Positions 22,797-37,812 of a DNA stretch of 64,000 nucleotides are shown here, in pieces. Both the position numbers and the translations under genes were made by a program. The notes beneath the pieces are model-generated. The model saw only the letters and a program-made list of their open reading frames with translations, made no database searches and was not told the DNA's origin. Position 1 is the stretch's first letter; every line of letters starts with the position of its first letter. This stretch comes from Deinococcus taeanensis (GTDB lineage: Bacteria; Deinococcota; Deinococci; Deinococcales; Deinococcaceae): the NCBI RefSeq assembly GCF_020229735.1, contig NZ_CP083455.1:895001-959000 (forward strand). The letters are read 5' to 3'.

Positions 22797-23588
22797 CTGA
22801 GCGACCACAACGAACCCCGCTGGACGGTCGGTGACGTGGCGCACCTCACGGGCGTGAGCGTGCGGACCCTGCACCACTACGACGAGATCGGGCTGCTGCG
22901 CCCCACTGAGCGCAGCGAAGGCAACTACCGCCTGTACACCCCCCGGGACCTCACGCAGCTGCGGCGCATTCTCACGTGGCGCGCCGTCGGCCTGCCCCTC
23001 GCGGAGGTCGCCCGCCTCCTCAGCGCGCCCCCCGACGTGGAACGCGAGACGCTGCGCACCCACGCGGCCGCGCTGCAAGAAGCGCTGCGACGCACCCAAC
23101 GCACCCTGAGGCAGGTGCAGGCCCGGCTGACCGTCCTGAACGGCCAGGACGAAGGAGACATGATGACGAACGAAGACGTGAAAGCTGTCTTTGACGGGTT
23201 CGACCCGGCGCAGTACGAGGACGAAACCCGGGAACGCTGGGGAGGCACGGACGCCTACCGCCAGAGTGCCCACCGCACTGCGCGCTACACCCGGGCCGAC
23301 TGGGAAGGTATCCGCGCGGAGATGGACCGGATCACGCAGGCGTATCTGGCCCTCATGAACGCTGGTGAGCCCGCCACAGGTGCGCCGGCTCAGGCGGTCG
23401 CAGCCCAGCACCACGCGCACATCCGCCGCGCGTACTACGACGCCTCGCCCAGCATGATGCGCGAACTGGCCCGCATGTGGGTCACGGACGACCGCTTCAC
23501 ACGGAACATCGACCGCGCCTGTCCCGGCCTCGCCGCGTACCAGAGCGCCGCCGTGACCGCCTGGGCAGAAGCCCACGCCCAGCCGTAA
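22797..23588 (+). CDS. MerR-family transcriptional activator, TipA-like with TipAS ligand domain
   Basis: The 263-residue protein starts with a MerR winged helix (WTVGDVAHLTGVSVRTLHHY). A coiled-coil linker and a helical TipAS-type domain (about 125-260, with FDPAQYEDETRERWG) follow. TipAS domains bind thiopeptide-like or other multidrug ligands. I choose a CTG at 22797 as the start: it is in frame, GGAGGTGA lies six bases upstream, and starting at the next candidate (GTG 22836) would remove the first part of the DNA-binding domain. Its own promoter carries a MerR operator. Confidence 0.88.
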   Translation: MSDHNEPRWTVGDVAHLTGVSVRTLHHYDEIGLLRPTERSEGNYRLYTPRDLTQLRRILTWRAVGLPLAEVARLLSAPPDVERETLRTHAAALQEALRRTQRTLRQVQARLTVLNGQDEGDMMTNEDVKAVFDGFDPAQYEDETRERWGGTDAYRQSAHRTARYTRADWEGIRAEMDRITQAYLALMNAGEPATGAPAQAVAAQHHAHIRRAYYDASPSMMRELARMWVTDDRFTRNIDRACPGLAAYQSAAVTAWAEAHAQP

Positions 23589-24140
23589 ACCCTCCAGTTC
23601 GCTGCGCCGGTGACCGGGGCGTCAAGGCGCCGCAGTCCGCTGGCCGGATCGCTGCTCTGCCCGCACAGCGGCCGCACCACCGGTGCATTCAGCCGGCCCC
23701 GCCCGGCTTGACGACCGGTCTGGCTGATGGGCCGCTCCACCCCACGCCGGCCCTCGGCCTGACCAGGAAAGCGTCACACCCAGGGTTGGCCGTGCTGCCG
23801 GGCTCATGCGTGGGCACCTTCTCCGCTTCACGAGCCAGGGTACTCCGTGAACTGGCAGTGAAGCGCGACCAGAGGCGAGGTGTCCCTCCCTCACAGGCAC
23901 ATGGCCTGCTCCGTGGCCTGGAGGAAAGGACGGTCCGCTTCTCGAGGCCCGTCTACCGGCCTGCGCGGGTCTGCTGCGTCCTCACTTGAGGGAGGTGCAG
24001 GCGCAACCTTCCTGTCCTGTTGCCAGGAGCCTTGAGGGCACCGCCGTCATCAGTCTCCCGCACCCGCCGGAGTGGTTTGTGCTGACTGCTATTTCGGTGG
24101 AAGCCCAGCTGAGCGGCGCGCCCGCGTCCGGCCGGGAAGG
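23589..24140. other. Gene-poor stretch
   Basis: About 550 bases follow the MerR gene with no convincing reading frame on either strand, no RNA gene I recognise and no clear repeat. Open frames here have the composition of chance GC-rich frames. Confidence 0.5.
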
Positions 24141-24146
24141 TACCCT
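24141..24146 (+). promoter_or_regulatory. -10 box TACCCT, leaderless promoter of the TlpA-like gene
   Basis: TACCCT ends six bases before the ATG at 24153. Confidence 0.5.
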
Positions 24147-24152
24147 TCAGGT

Positions 24153-24617
24153 ATGGAGTGGCCTGAGTCCGGTGATTTTGTTCATGGTCTGCCTGTGCCG
24201 CCGCCCAGCGGGTGGATCCGGCCGGGGCTGGTGATGACCTTCAACCTAGAGTGCCCGGGCTGCGTGTCGCGCGGCATTCCGTTCCTGAAACGCCTGCACG
24301 CGGAGTTCGGGGAGCAGGTGCAGCTGTTGGGGGTGCACACCAGTTTCGGTCATCGGCTGCTGGCGCGTGAGGACGTGGAGCCCACGCTGGTCAGGTTCGC
24401 GCGCACTTACGCGAAGCTGCCGTTCCCGGTTGCGCTGGACCTGCGTGGTGAATTCGCCCGGTACTGGCACACGGAGGGCACCCCGCACTGGCTGGCGTTC
24501 GCGCCGGGCGGACCACTGCTGCGCAGCGTGTACGGGAGCCAGGAAAACGCCCAGACGCGCCTGCAGTACCTGCTGGAGGAGTGGGTGGGCGGCGCCAGGG
24601 GTGAGGCGGGCCGCTGA
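24153..24617 (+). CDS. TlpA-like thioredoxin-family protein
   Basis: The 154-residue protein has a thioredoxin fold with the redox motif CPGC (FNLECPGCVSRGIPFLKRL) and a later strand-Pro-like region (GTPHWLAFAPGG). No signal peptide or membrane anchor is visible, so it is probably cytoplasmic, which is unusual for TlpA relatives. The ATG at 24153 is chosen because TACCCT ends six bases before it; an ATG at 24072 lies upstream of the promoter. It is convergent with the next lipoprotein gene. Confidence 0.78.
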   Translation: MEWPESGDFVHGLPVPPPSGWIRPGLVMTFNLECPGCVSRGIPFLKRLHAEFGEQVQLLGVHTSFGHRLLAREDVEPTLVRFARTYAKLPFPVALDLRGEFARYWHTEGTPHWLAFAPGGPLLRSVYGSQENAQTRLQYLLEEWVGGARGEAGR

Positions 24618-24629
24618 GCACTTCACGTG

Positions 24630-25109
24630 TCAGGGCGTCTGTTCGTCCACGCTGCTCGTGGCCGTTTCGCCGTCATCGCGGGTGACGTCCGGAGCAGTTT
24701 CCGTGAAGGTGCCCGCCTGTTCAGCCGCGGCGTCCGCGTCGCCGCGGTCAACGTACTGGTAGGACTGGCCGTTCAGGCCGGTCACGGTGACCTGGTAGTC
24801 GCTCAGACGGGTGGCGTCCAGAAGGATCACACTGCCTTTGACGGTGGCCGCAAGTTCCTGACCAACGGCGTAATCGCCGAGCAGGGGAGACGTGCACGGC
24901 TGGCCGCCCAGCGCTCTGGGGAGGGTCTGCGTGGCGCTGACCGCCCGGGCCCGTTCCAGGGCCTCCACGCACTTGCGCCGGAAATACAGGGCGTTGTCGT
25001 GCTGAAGTTGCAGCGCACGGTTCTGGTTGTGCCGTTCAAACAGGCCGCTGCACGATGACAGGGCGGCGGGCAGCAGGGCGAACAGCAGGAGGGTGGCGGG
25101 GGCGCGCAT
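24630..25109 (-). CDS. Putative lipoprotein of unknown function
   Basis: The 159-residue protein has a lipoprotein signal peptide ending in LSSC (MRAPATLLLFALLPAALSSC). A helical segment (about 28-60) and a small beta region (VKGSVILLDATRLSDYQVTVTG) follow, with an acidic, Thr-rich tail. I do not recognise a family. The ATG at 25109 follows TACACT (25117-25122) by seven bases, a leaderless start, so the seven extra codons upstream are rejected. Confidence 0.72.
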   Translation of the reverse strand: MRAPATLLLFALLPAALSSCSGLFERHNQNRALQLQHDNALYFRRKCVEALERARAVSATQTLPRALGGQPCTSPLLGDYAVGQELAATVKGSVILLDATRLSDYQVTVTGLNGQSYQYVDRGDADAAAEQAGTFTETAPDVTRDDGETATSSVDEQTP

Positions 25110-25116
25110 CTTCCGG

Positions 25117-25122
25117 AGTGTA
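25117..25122 (-). promoter_or_regulatory. -10 box TACACT, leaderless promoter of the lipoprotein gene
   Basis: On the minus strand TACACT is followed by seven bases and the ATG at 25109. Confidence 0.6.
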
Positions 25123-25193
25123 GAGGGCATCAGCAGCGCGGGTGACCGCGGGTGCGGCGCGGTAGGCCACTTTCACTGGTCAGGGCCGGACGT

Positions 25194-25222
25194 AAAAACA
25201 CCCGGCCTCCGGGGCCGGGTGT
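25194..25222 (-). terminator. Terminator of ndh
   Basis: Ten-base arms ACACCCGGCC (25198-25207) and GGCCGGGTGT (25213-25222) are followed on the minus strand by five T. It lies 15 bases after the ndh stop. Confidence 0.9.
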
Positions 25223-25236
25223 TGGAACAGCGGGGC

Positions 25237-26376
<1,140 letters not shown>

Positions 26377-26385
26377 GTCTTTCTC

Positions 26386-26403
26386 CTGTGAACGAATTCA
26401 CGA
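26386..26403 (-). promoter_or_regulatory. Rex-like operator in the ndh leader
   Basis: The 18 bases ctgtgaacgaattcacga match the Rex consensus TTGTGAANNNNTTCACAA at 12 of 14 specified positions, with a perfect TGTGAA/TTCAC core. It lies 10 to 27 bases before the ndh ATG and just after a TACCCT hexamer (26410-26415 on the minus strand). A bound repressor there would block early transcription. Confidence 0.6.
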
Positions 26404-26470
26404 GTCCTGAGGGTAGGCGCCCACGAGACCGTAAACACCGCCGGAAGCCCTCGGCTTCCACACGGCAACA

Positions 26471-26485
26471 GTGTACATGTTACAC
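26471..26485 (-). promoter_or_regulatory. Imperfect palindrome upstream of ndh
   Basis: GTGTACATGTTACAC has 5-base arms GTGTA and TACAC (read on the minus strand) and contains a TACACT-like hexamer. It may be a second regulator site or part of a further promoter. The assignment is tentative. Confidence 0.3.
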
Positions 26486-26564
26486 CAAATCAACCCGTGA
26501 AAAGGCACACGCTTATGCAGATCAGCAGGAGACTCTGGCACTCATCAACAGCTCCCAAGTCACC

Positions 26565-27770
26565 TCAGCCGCGTCCCCCTGCGATCCGCGCGGCGTCCGG
26601 ACTGCCGCGCAGCGCCCGCATCGCCAGCGCCCCCAACACCGGCCCCACCGCCCACACGGCAAACACCCCGGCCCACCCCACCACGGGCAGAAGGGCAGGT
26701 ACCAGCGCAATACTCAGCGCCGTCAGCATGAAGCCCAGCGCCAGTTGCGCGGTCAATGCTGTCCCGACGTAGGCGCCCGGCGCAATCTCACTGAGGATCG
26801 TGCTGAACTGCGCCGAATCCGCAATGATCCAGAACCCCCACACCAGGCTGACCGCCCAGACCACCCCCGGCGACCCCCAGCCGGCCAGCAGCAGTCCGGC
26901 CAGCAGCAGCGCACTTCCCCCCGAGAGCCACATCGCCAGCTCCGTCAGGCGCGTGCGGCCCCACCGGTCCCCCAGCACGCCGCCCACCACGCAGCCCAGC
27001 GCGCCCAGCCCCACCACGCTGAATGTCGCCAGGGCCGCGCCGCGTCCGACGTCCCGCACGTGGCCTTCAAGAACGCCGCTGTAGAACAGCGCAAACCACG
27101 TCCACATCGCGTACAGCTCCCACATGTGCCCCAGGTACCCCAGCGTCGTCAGCGCCGGGCCCCGCGCCGTGAGGCCCCGCCACGCCTGCGCCGGCCGGAA
27201 CGGCGGGCTCCCCACTGCCCCCGGACCGGCCGGGACCAGCAGTGCCAGCGCGCCCCCCGCCGCCGCCAGCAGGCTCGTCACCAGGATCACTGCGCGCCAG
27301 TTCGCGCCGCCCAGGGCATTCACCAGATGCGGGGACGCCGACCCGAGCGTCAGCGCCCCCACCATGACGCCCAGTGCCAGGCCGCGCCCCCGCGTGAAGT
27401 ACGTACTCATGACCTTCAGCGCCACCGGGTACACCAGCGCCAGGGCCGCCCCCACCGCCGCCCGGGCCAGCAGCGCCGCCCCCAGCCCAGGCGCCAGCAG
27501 CAGCGCCGCGTTCGCAGCGGCTGCCAGTAGCGCACCGGTCGCCATCAGGCTCCGCGCCGACCGCCGGTCCGCGAGATTCAGCCCGGCGCTGAGCACCGCG
27601 CCCAGCACGAAGCCCAGCTGCACGGCCAGGGTCAGCGCCGCTGCCTGCGAGACGCTCAGGTGCCACGCGGCCCGCAGGTGAGGCGCCACCGCCGCCGCGC
27701 TGAACCACGGCGCCATGCTCAGCACCACCGCGCCGGCCAGAAGGACCAGCGCCACCGACGGCGCCATCAT
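26565..27770 (-). CDS. MFS transporter
   Basis: The 401-residue membrane protein has about twelve hydrophobic segments and the major facilitator loop signature (LADRRSAR after segment 2, then GDRWGRTR after segment 8). The substrate cannot be predicted from sequence. It starts 20 bases after the GAF regulator stop and is probably co-transcribed with it, divergent from the molybdenum hydroxylase operon. It may move that enzyme's substrate or product. Two adjacent ATG codons (27770, 27767) could start it. Confidence 0.85.
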   Translation of the reverse strand: MMAPSVALVLLAGAVVLSMAPWFSAAAVAPHLRAAWHLSVSQAAALTLAVQLGFVLGAVLSAGLNLADRRSARSLMATGALLAAAANAALLLAPGLGAALLARAAVGAALALVYPVALKVMSTYFTRGRGLALGVMVGALTLGSASPHLVNALGGANWRAVILVTSLLAAAGGALALLVPAGPGAVGSPPFRPAQAWRGLTARGPALTTLGYLGHMWELYAMWTWFALFYSGVLEGHVRDVGRGAALATFSVVGLGALGCVVGGVLGDRWGRTRLTELAMWLSGGSALLLAGLLLAGWGSPGVVWAVSLVWGFWIIADSAQFSTILSEIAPGAYVGTALTAQLALGFMLTALSIALVPALLPVVGWAGVFAVWAVGPVLGALAMRALRGSPDAARIAGGRG

Positions 27771-27790
27771 TCCGGCCGAAGCGGGGCGGG

Positions 27791-28999
27791 TCAGAAGGAC
27801 GCGTCCAGCGCGGCACGCCGGGCCCGGACGACCGGCCCGCGGTGATCTCCCTCCGGCAGGAGGCGCTCCAGCACCTCCAGGCAGCCGGGGTCGTCGAAGC
27901 GGGAAGCGTACCGCCACAGCAGGTCCGGGTCACCCAGCCTGCACACCGCTTCGCGCACCGCGCCGTCCAGGTAGTCACGCCAGTACGACAGCAGCGGTGA
28001 CGCTGAGTGCGGCAGCAGCGGCCCGTCGTACAGATCCGCCGCTGCGCTGACCCGGCCCGCGAGCAGCAGCTCCTCGATCCGCAGCGCGTCCAGCTGCACC
28101 GGCACGCTCAGCCGGTACGGGCGGGACGCAATATGCCCCCCCAGCAGGGTCCGCAGGGTACTCACCTCGGACTTCAGGGTGCTGAGCGTGATCGGCTGGT
28201 CCCCGTACACGTGGGCGTGCAGGGCGTCCAGGGTCAGGCCGCCCGGGTGCATGGCCAGAACGCACAGCAGTTCATGCTGGCGGGGCGTCAGGTGCACCTG
28301 ACGCCCGCCGAAGGTCACAAGCGGCGCGCCGCACACCCGCAGGCTCAGCCCCGCTGGCGGCGCCTGTCGTCCCTGAATCGCCTGCTCGATCTGCGCGGCG
28401 TAGTGCCGGGCGCTCGTCAGGCCCAGCGGCGTGCTGTGTTCCCAGGTGGTGCTGATGTCCAGCACGCCCAGCAGGGCGCCTGTGCCAGGGTCGCGGATGG
28501 GGCTCGAGTAGCACACCCAGTCGTGCACGGTCTGCACGTAATGCTCCGCGCTGAACACCCGCACCGGCTGCCGGGTGCGCAGGGCCAGCGCCAGGGCGTT
28601 CGTGCCCACGGTGCCCTCGCCCCACTGCCCGCCCGGCACGAAATTCACGGTGCGGGCCAGGTGCGTCATCCGCTCGCTGCCTTCCGTCCACAGCAGCGTG
28701 CCGTCTGCATTTCCGACCGCCACGATCAGGTCGGCCTCCTCGGCCAGGCGGCGCAGCTCCGGCCGCAGGCCGCGCACGCCGTACTCCAGCGCGCTGTCCT
28801 CCCAGGCGTGCCGCACGTCACGCTCACTCAGCACCGGCGCACTGACCCGTTCCGGTGACACGGTCAGCGCCGAGCGCGCCCAGGAGGCCGCCACCTCCCG
28901 GTTCACCGTGGTTTCCACCGGCGGCGATGAGGGCCGGCCCACGTAGCGGTGCCAGGCGCTGAGGAGTTTCTGTCGTTCCAGCGACAACCTGTCGTTCAT
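27791..28999 (-). CDS. GAF-domain transcriptional regulator with C-terminal winged helix
   Basis: The 402-residue protein begins like AcoR-type activators. An N-terminal helical region leads into a GAF domain with GTNALALALRTRQPVRVF and HYVQTVHDWVCYSSPIRDP (about 60-200). There is no sigma-54 AAA+ domain. Instead a winged helix (about 235-300, HLTPRQHELLCVLAMHPG) and a helical end follow. It likely senses a small molecule linked to the divergent Mo-hydroxylase operon. A 19-base perfect dyad lies in its own leader, suggesting autoregulation. Confidence 0.82.
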   Translation of the reverse strand: MNDRLSLERQKLLSAWHRYVGRPSSPPVETTVNREVAASWARSALTVSPERVSAPVLSERDVRHAWEDSALEYGVRGLRPELRRLAEEADLIVAVGNADGTLLWTEGSERMTHLARTVNFVPGGQWGEGTVGTNALALALRTRQPVRVFSAEHYVQTVHDWVCYSSPIRDPGTGALLGVLDISTTWEHSTPLGLTSARHYAAQIEQAIQGRQAPPAGLSLRVCGAPLVTFGGRQVHLTPRQHELLCVLAMHPGGLTLDALHAHVYGDQPITLSTLKSEVSTLRTLLGGHIASRPYRLSVPVQLDALRIEELLLAGRVSAAADLYDGPLLPHSASPLLSYWRDYLDGAVREAVCRLGDPDLLWRYASRFDDPGCLEVLERLLPEGDHRGPVVRARRAALDASF

Positions 29000-29033
29000 A
29001 CCAGCGGAACCTCGGGACCCCGGCGGGCGGCGT

Positions 29034-29052
29034 GAAGGTCACTCTGACCTTC
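29034..29052 (-). promoter_or_regulatory. 19-base perfect dyad before the GAF regulator gene
   Basis: GAAGGTCA-CTC-TGACCTTC has perfect eight-base arms. It lies about 35 to 53 bases before the regulator ATG and downstream of a TTGACG-N15-TAGCCT promoter candidate (TAGCCT at 29083-29088 on the minus strand). An operator for the regulator itself is the simplest reading. Confidence 0.5.
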
Positions 29053-29117
29053 TCTCTTCATCGGGCACGGCGCAGTGAAGTCAGGCTAGCACGCACCCAG
29101 GGCCGTCAAGTGTGCCC

Positions 29118-29182
29118 GGGTGCGCCCGCTGGACGCGCCCGCCCCGGGCAGCCGGATGCACCCGCCGGGGCGGGGCGCACCC
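29118..29182. repeat. Inverted pair of 10-base sites in the divergent intergenic region
   Basis: GGGTGCGCCC (29118-29127) and its exact reverse complement GGGCGCACCC (29173-29182) flank the region between the GAF regulator and the Mo-hydroxylase operon. They could be activator sites, though GC-rich chance matches are possible. Confidence 0.3.
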
Positions 29183-29280
29183 TTTTCCAACCTTCGTGTG
29201 TTTAGATAGAAGCGGTCAGACAACTCAGTTTCCACCCGCCAGGACCCGATTCATTCCACCTCAAGCTGTGGGAGGCCCGC

Positions 29281-29766
<486 letters not shown>

Positions 29767-29816
29767 AGTGCGCGGGCGCGCCCGCGCGCCGCGCTTCCCC
29801 CAGGAGGCACCCACCC

Positions 29817-32207
<2,391 letters not shown>

Positions 32208-32265
32208 ACCCCACCGCCGTCAGGGGCCGTGCGCGCCCCGGCGGCCCACCCACCGGAGGGCACCC

Positions 32266-33060
32266 ATGTACCCAGCCAGCTTCGACTACCAGAAAGCCGA
32301 GAGCGTCGACCAGGCCCTTGCCGCCCTCGCCGCCAACCCCGACCTGAAAATCATCGCCGGCGGCCACAGCCTCCTGCCCGCCATGAAACTCCGCCTCGCG
32401 CAGCCTCCCGCCCTGCTCGACATCTGGAGCCTGGAAGAACTCAAAGGCATCCGGCGTGAAGGCGACACCTTCGTGGTGGGCGCCATGACCACCCACGCCG
32501 ACGTGCTGCGCTCCGAGCTGCCCCTGTTCCCCGAGGTGGCCAGCTGGGTGGGCGATCCCATGGTCCGCAACCGCGGCACGATCGGCGGCTCCCTCGCCCA
32601 CGCCGACCCCAGCGCCGACTACCCCGCCGCGGCCCTCGCCCTCGGCGTGGAGTTCGTGATTCGCGGCCCGGGCGGCGAACGTACGGTGCACGCCGACGAC
32701 ATGTTCCAGGGCATGTTCGAAAGTGCCGTGCAGCCCGGCGAACTGCTCACGCATCTCAGCATTCCCGCGACCATCCAGGCCAGCGCCTACGAGAAGTTCC
32801 GCCACCCCGCCAGCCACTACGCCGTGGTGGGCGTGGCCGTCGCCCGGCATGCCAGCGGCGAGATCCGCGCCGCGTACACTGGCGCCGCCGAGAAAGCCCA
32901 CCGCCTGACCCGACTGGAGGACGCCGTGCGCGCCGGCCAGATCGCCGCCACCGGGCTGGTGGACGCCAGCGACCTGCTCGGAGACCGCTTCGCGAGTGCC
33001 GAGTACCGCGCGCACCTCGTGGATGTCCTCGCGGCCCGGGCCATCGAACGCCTCGGCTGA
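32266..33060 (+). CDS. Molybdenum hydroxylase FAD-binding medium subunit (CoxM-like)
   Basis: The 264-residue protein has the two flavin motifs of the family, AGGHSLLP (about 31-38) and TIGGSLAHADPSAD (about 105-118). It accepts electrons from the iron-sulfur subunit and hands them to an acceptor. It is slightly short for the family but looks complete. It closes the operon and is followed by a strong hairpin. No accessory genes for cofactor insertion (coxD/coxF types) are adjacent. Confidence 0.93.
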   Translation: MYPASFDYQKAESVDQALAALAANPDLKIIAGGHSLLPAMKLRLAQPPALLDIWSLEELKGIRREGDTFVVGAMTTHADVLRSELPLFPEVASWVGDPMVRNRGTIGGSLAHADPSADYPAAALALGVEFVIRGPGGERTVHADDMFQGMFESAVQPGELLTHLSIPATIQASAYEKFRHPASHYAVVGVAVARHASGEIRAAYTGAAEKAHRLTRLEDAVRAGQIAATGLVDASDLLGDRFASAEYRAHLVDVLAARAIERLG

Positions 33061-33073
33061 CCCTTCACGCCTG

Positions 33074-33106
33074 AGCACGCCCCTGCGTCCTGCGCGGGGG
33101 CGTGCT
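33074..33106 (+). terminator. Terminator-like hairpin after the Mo-hydroxylase operon
   Basis: Ten-base arms AGCACGCCCC and GGGGCGTGCT enclose a 13-base loop and lie just after the coxM-like stop. Confidence 0.7.
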
Positions 33107-33107
33107 T

Positions 33108-33125
33108 GTGCATGGCGCCATGCAC
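33108..33125. repeat. 18-base perfect palindrome
   Basis: GTGCATGGCGCCATGCAC is its own reverse complement. It lies two bases after the terminator hairpin. It may be an operator, a second hairpin or a restriction-enzyme-like site by chance. Confidence 0.5.
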
Positions 33126-33673
33126 GCACGTGACGTGTGCGGTCCTGCGCCGTGGGCTGATGACGTGAACAGGCCCGTCCTGAAGTGGCGGTGCGGCTCT
33201 GAGTGCCCGGAACGCGGCCGTGCGGGCAGGCATATCCCTCATCACTCAGTCAGGCCAGCGACCCCGTTGCTGACCACGGCGCTGATGACCACGGCCTTGA
33301 TGACCGTGCCGAACGCGAAGGACGACACAGGGTGCCCAGGCAGGCGCCGCACGGCGCGCGGGTTGACGTTCGTGCCGCTCCCTGGAACGTCATGCCGATC
33401 CTGGCCGACAGGGCCGCAGCCTCCCGAGATGCTGGCTCCCTCATGCAGGGCCAGCGCACCCGCAGGACTCCCCACTGCGGTCACGCGGGCCGGGCTGCCC
33501 GACGCAGTGGGCAGCACCTGCGGCCACAGCGGACCCGTTCCTGCGGCGTCAGAGGTGATTAGGTCGGGTAGGCGTTTCGGAAGGCCGGCAGCCTGGACCG
33601 GTGAGCTGCACGATGAGCGCCGCGCCCAGGCCGGTCATCATGCAGGCCTCGCCCTCCATTCATGTGCCGTGCC
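33126..33673. other. Gene-poor stretch
   Basis: About 550 bases without a supported gene. A minus-strand frame at 33242-33517 (91 codons) ends with a hydrophobic stretch but has no start signal I trust. Short repeats of the type GATGACC (about 33270-33310) were noticed. Confidence 0.4.
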
Positions 33674-33679
33674 TAGGGT
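33674..33679 (+). promoter_or_regulatory. -10 box TAGGGT, leaderless promoter
   Basis: TAGGGT ends six bases before the ATG at 33686. Confidence 0.5.
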
Positions 33680-33685
33680 GAAGGC

Positions 33686-34060
33686 ATGCTCCGATCCCTG
33701 CTGCTCACCACCGTTCTGGCCCTTCCGGCCGCCGCTGTTGCCGCCACGCCGCCCGTGCAGGTGACGTACCACGTGTTTCATTACGCCTGCTCAGGCGGAC
33801 GGAACGTCGACGTGTCATACGTGACCTTCGGCGATCAGCCCATGTTCGCGGTTCTCGACTGGAAGGGCCAGCGGTTCGGGCTGGCGCAGGCGATCAGTGC
33901 GAGCGGCGCCCGGTACGCCAGCCTGAACGGGCCGGCCGGTGCGCGCGGCGGGTTGCAGTGGTGGGAGCATCAGGGGTCAGCCGAACTGAGCACGTTCACG
34001 GGCAACAGCACGACCACCACGAAAACCCTGCTGACCGGCTGCAAGGCCCCGGGCCGCTGA
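33686..34060 (+). CDS. Exported MliC-like protein (C-type lysozyme inhibitor fold)
   Basis: The 124-residue protein has a signal peptide (about 1-20) and no lipobox, so it should be periplasmic or secreted. The mature part matches the MliC pattern: a Cys followed by a strand (YACSGGRNVDVSYVTF), SASGARYASLNG and WWEHQGSAEL, with a final Cys that could form a disulfide. MliC proteins block C-type lysozyme. The gene is monocistronic and leaderless. Confidence 0.75.
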   Translation: MLRSLLLTTVLALPAAAVAATPPVQVTYHVFHYACSGGRNVDVSYVTFGDQPMFAVLDWKGQRFGLAQAISASGARYASLNGPAGARGGLQWWEHQGSAELSTFTGNSTTTTKTLLTGCKAPGR

Positions 34061-34622
34061 CCCGAGTTCCCTTCACCGGTCTGCGGCGGCCTCCCCGTCG
34101 GTGGCGCCGTCGTCCCGGGTGCGGTCAGGTCGCCGCGGAGCCTGGTGCAGCTGGCCGTGTTGTCCCAGCCCCGGCCCAGAGGGCGTATGACGTCCGCTGT
34201 GCGGCTGGGAGGAGAAAATAGTCGTCGTCGTCGCAGGCCGACAGGTTCCGGGGGCGGCCCTCACTCAGCGTAGGTTTCGCAGGCCGCGGCGGCCTGCTTC
34301 AGCGTTCTTGAAGTGTCCCTCCCGCCGCTCTTCACCCGTCTCCCAGAGTGCGTGGACGCCCGCACACCCTGGCAGGCGCCTTTCAGGCTCAGACGCCCTG
34401 ATCCACCGGGCCGCGCCCCTGAGCCGCGAAGCCCCCTGGGATGACCGTTTGCCCTGGAAGAAGCCAGAGGCAGGGGCGACGACCCCGCCCACCAGCCCCT
34501 CAAGCGGCATGACGACCACACGGCGCCCGCAGTGGCCGCTCCCACTGCCCTCTGCACAGCCAGACCTGAAGCCCGCTCTTCGGTAAGTCTTTTGGCTCGC
34601 CTTGTCCCCGCCGGGCGCCGCG
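34061..34622. other. Gene-poor stretch upstream of mfd
   Basis: About 560 bases with only chance open frames on both strands. I see no RNA gene or repeat. Its last bases hold the mfd promoter. Confidence 0.5.
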
Positions 34623-34628
34623 TAAAAT
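34623..34628 (+). promoter_or_regulatory. -10 box TAAAAT, leaderless promoter of mfd
   Basis: TAAAAT ends six bases before the GTG at 34635. Confidence 0.65.
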
Positions 34629-34634
34629 CTTCCG

Positions 34635-37763
<3,129 letters not shown>

Positions 37764-37812
37764 TCAGCGGGCGCAACCCGCACGGTCCGCTGCCGGGCCC
37801 GCCCGGCGGGCG

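Noticed and set aside
33242..33517. 91-codon minus-strand frame in a gene-free region
   Set aside because: No promoter, ribosome site or recognisable pattern; kept only as a note in the gap entry.
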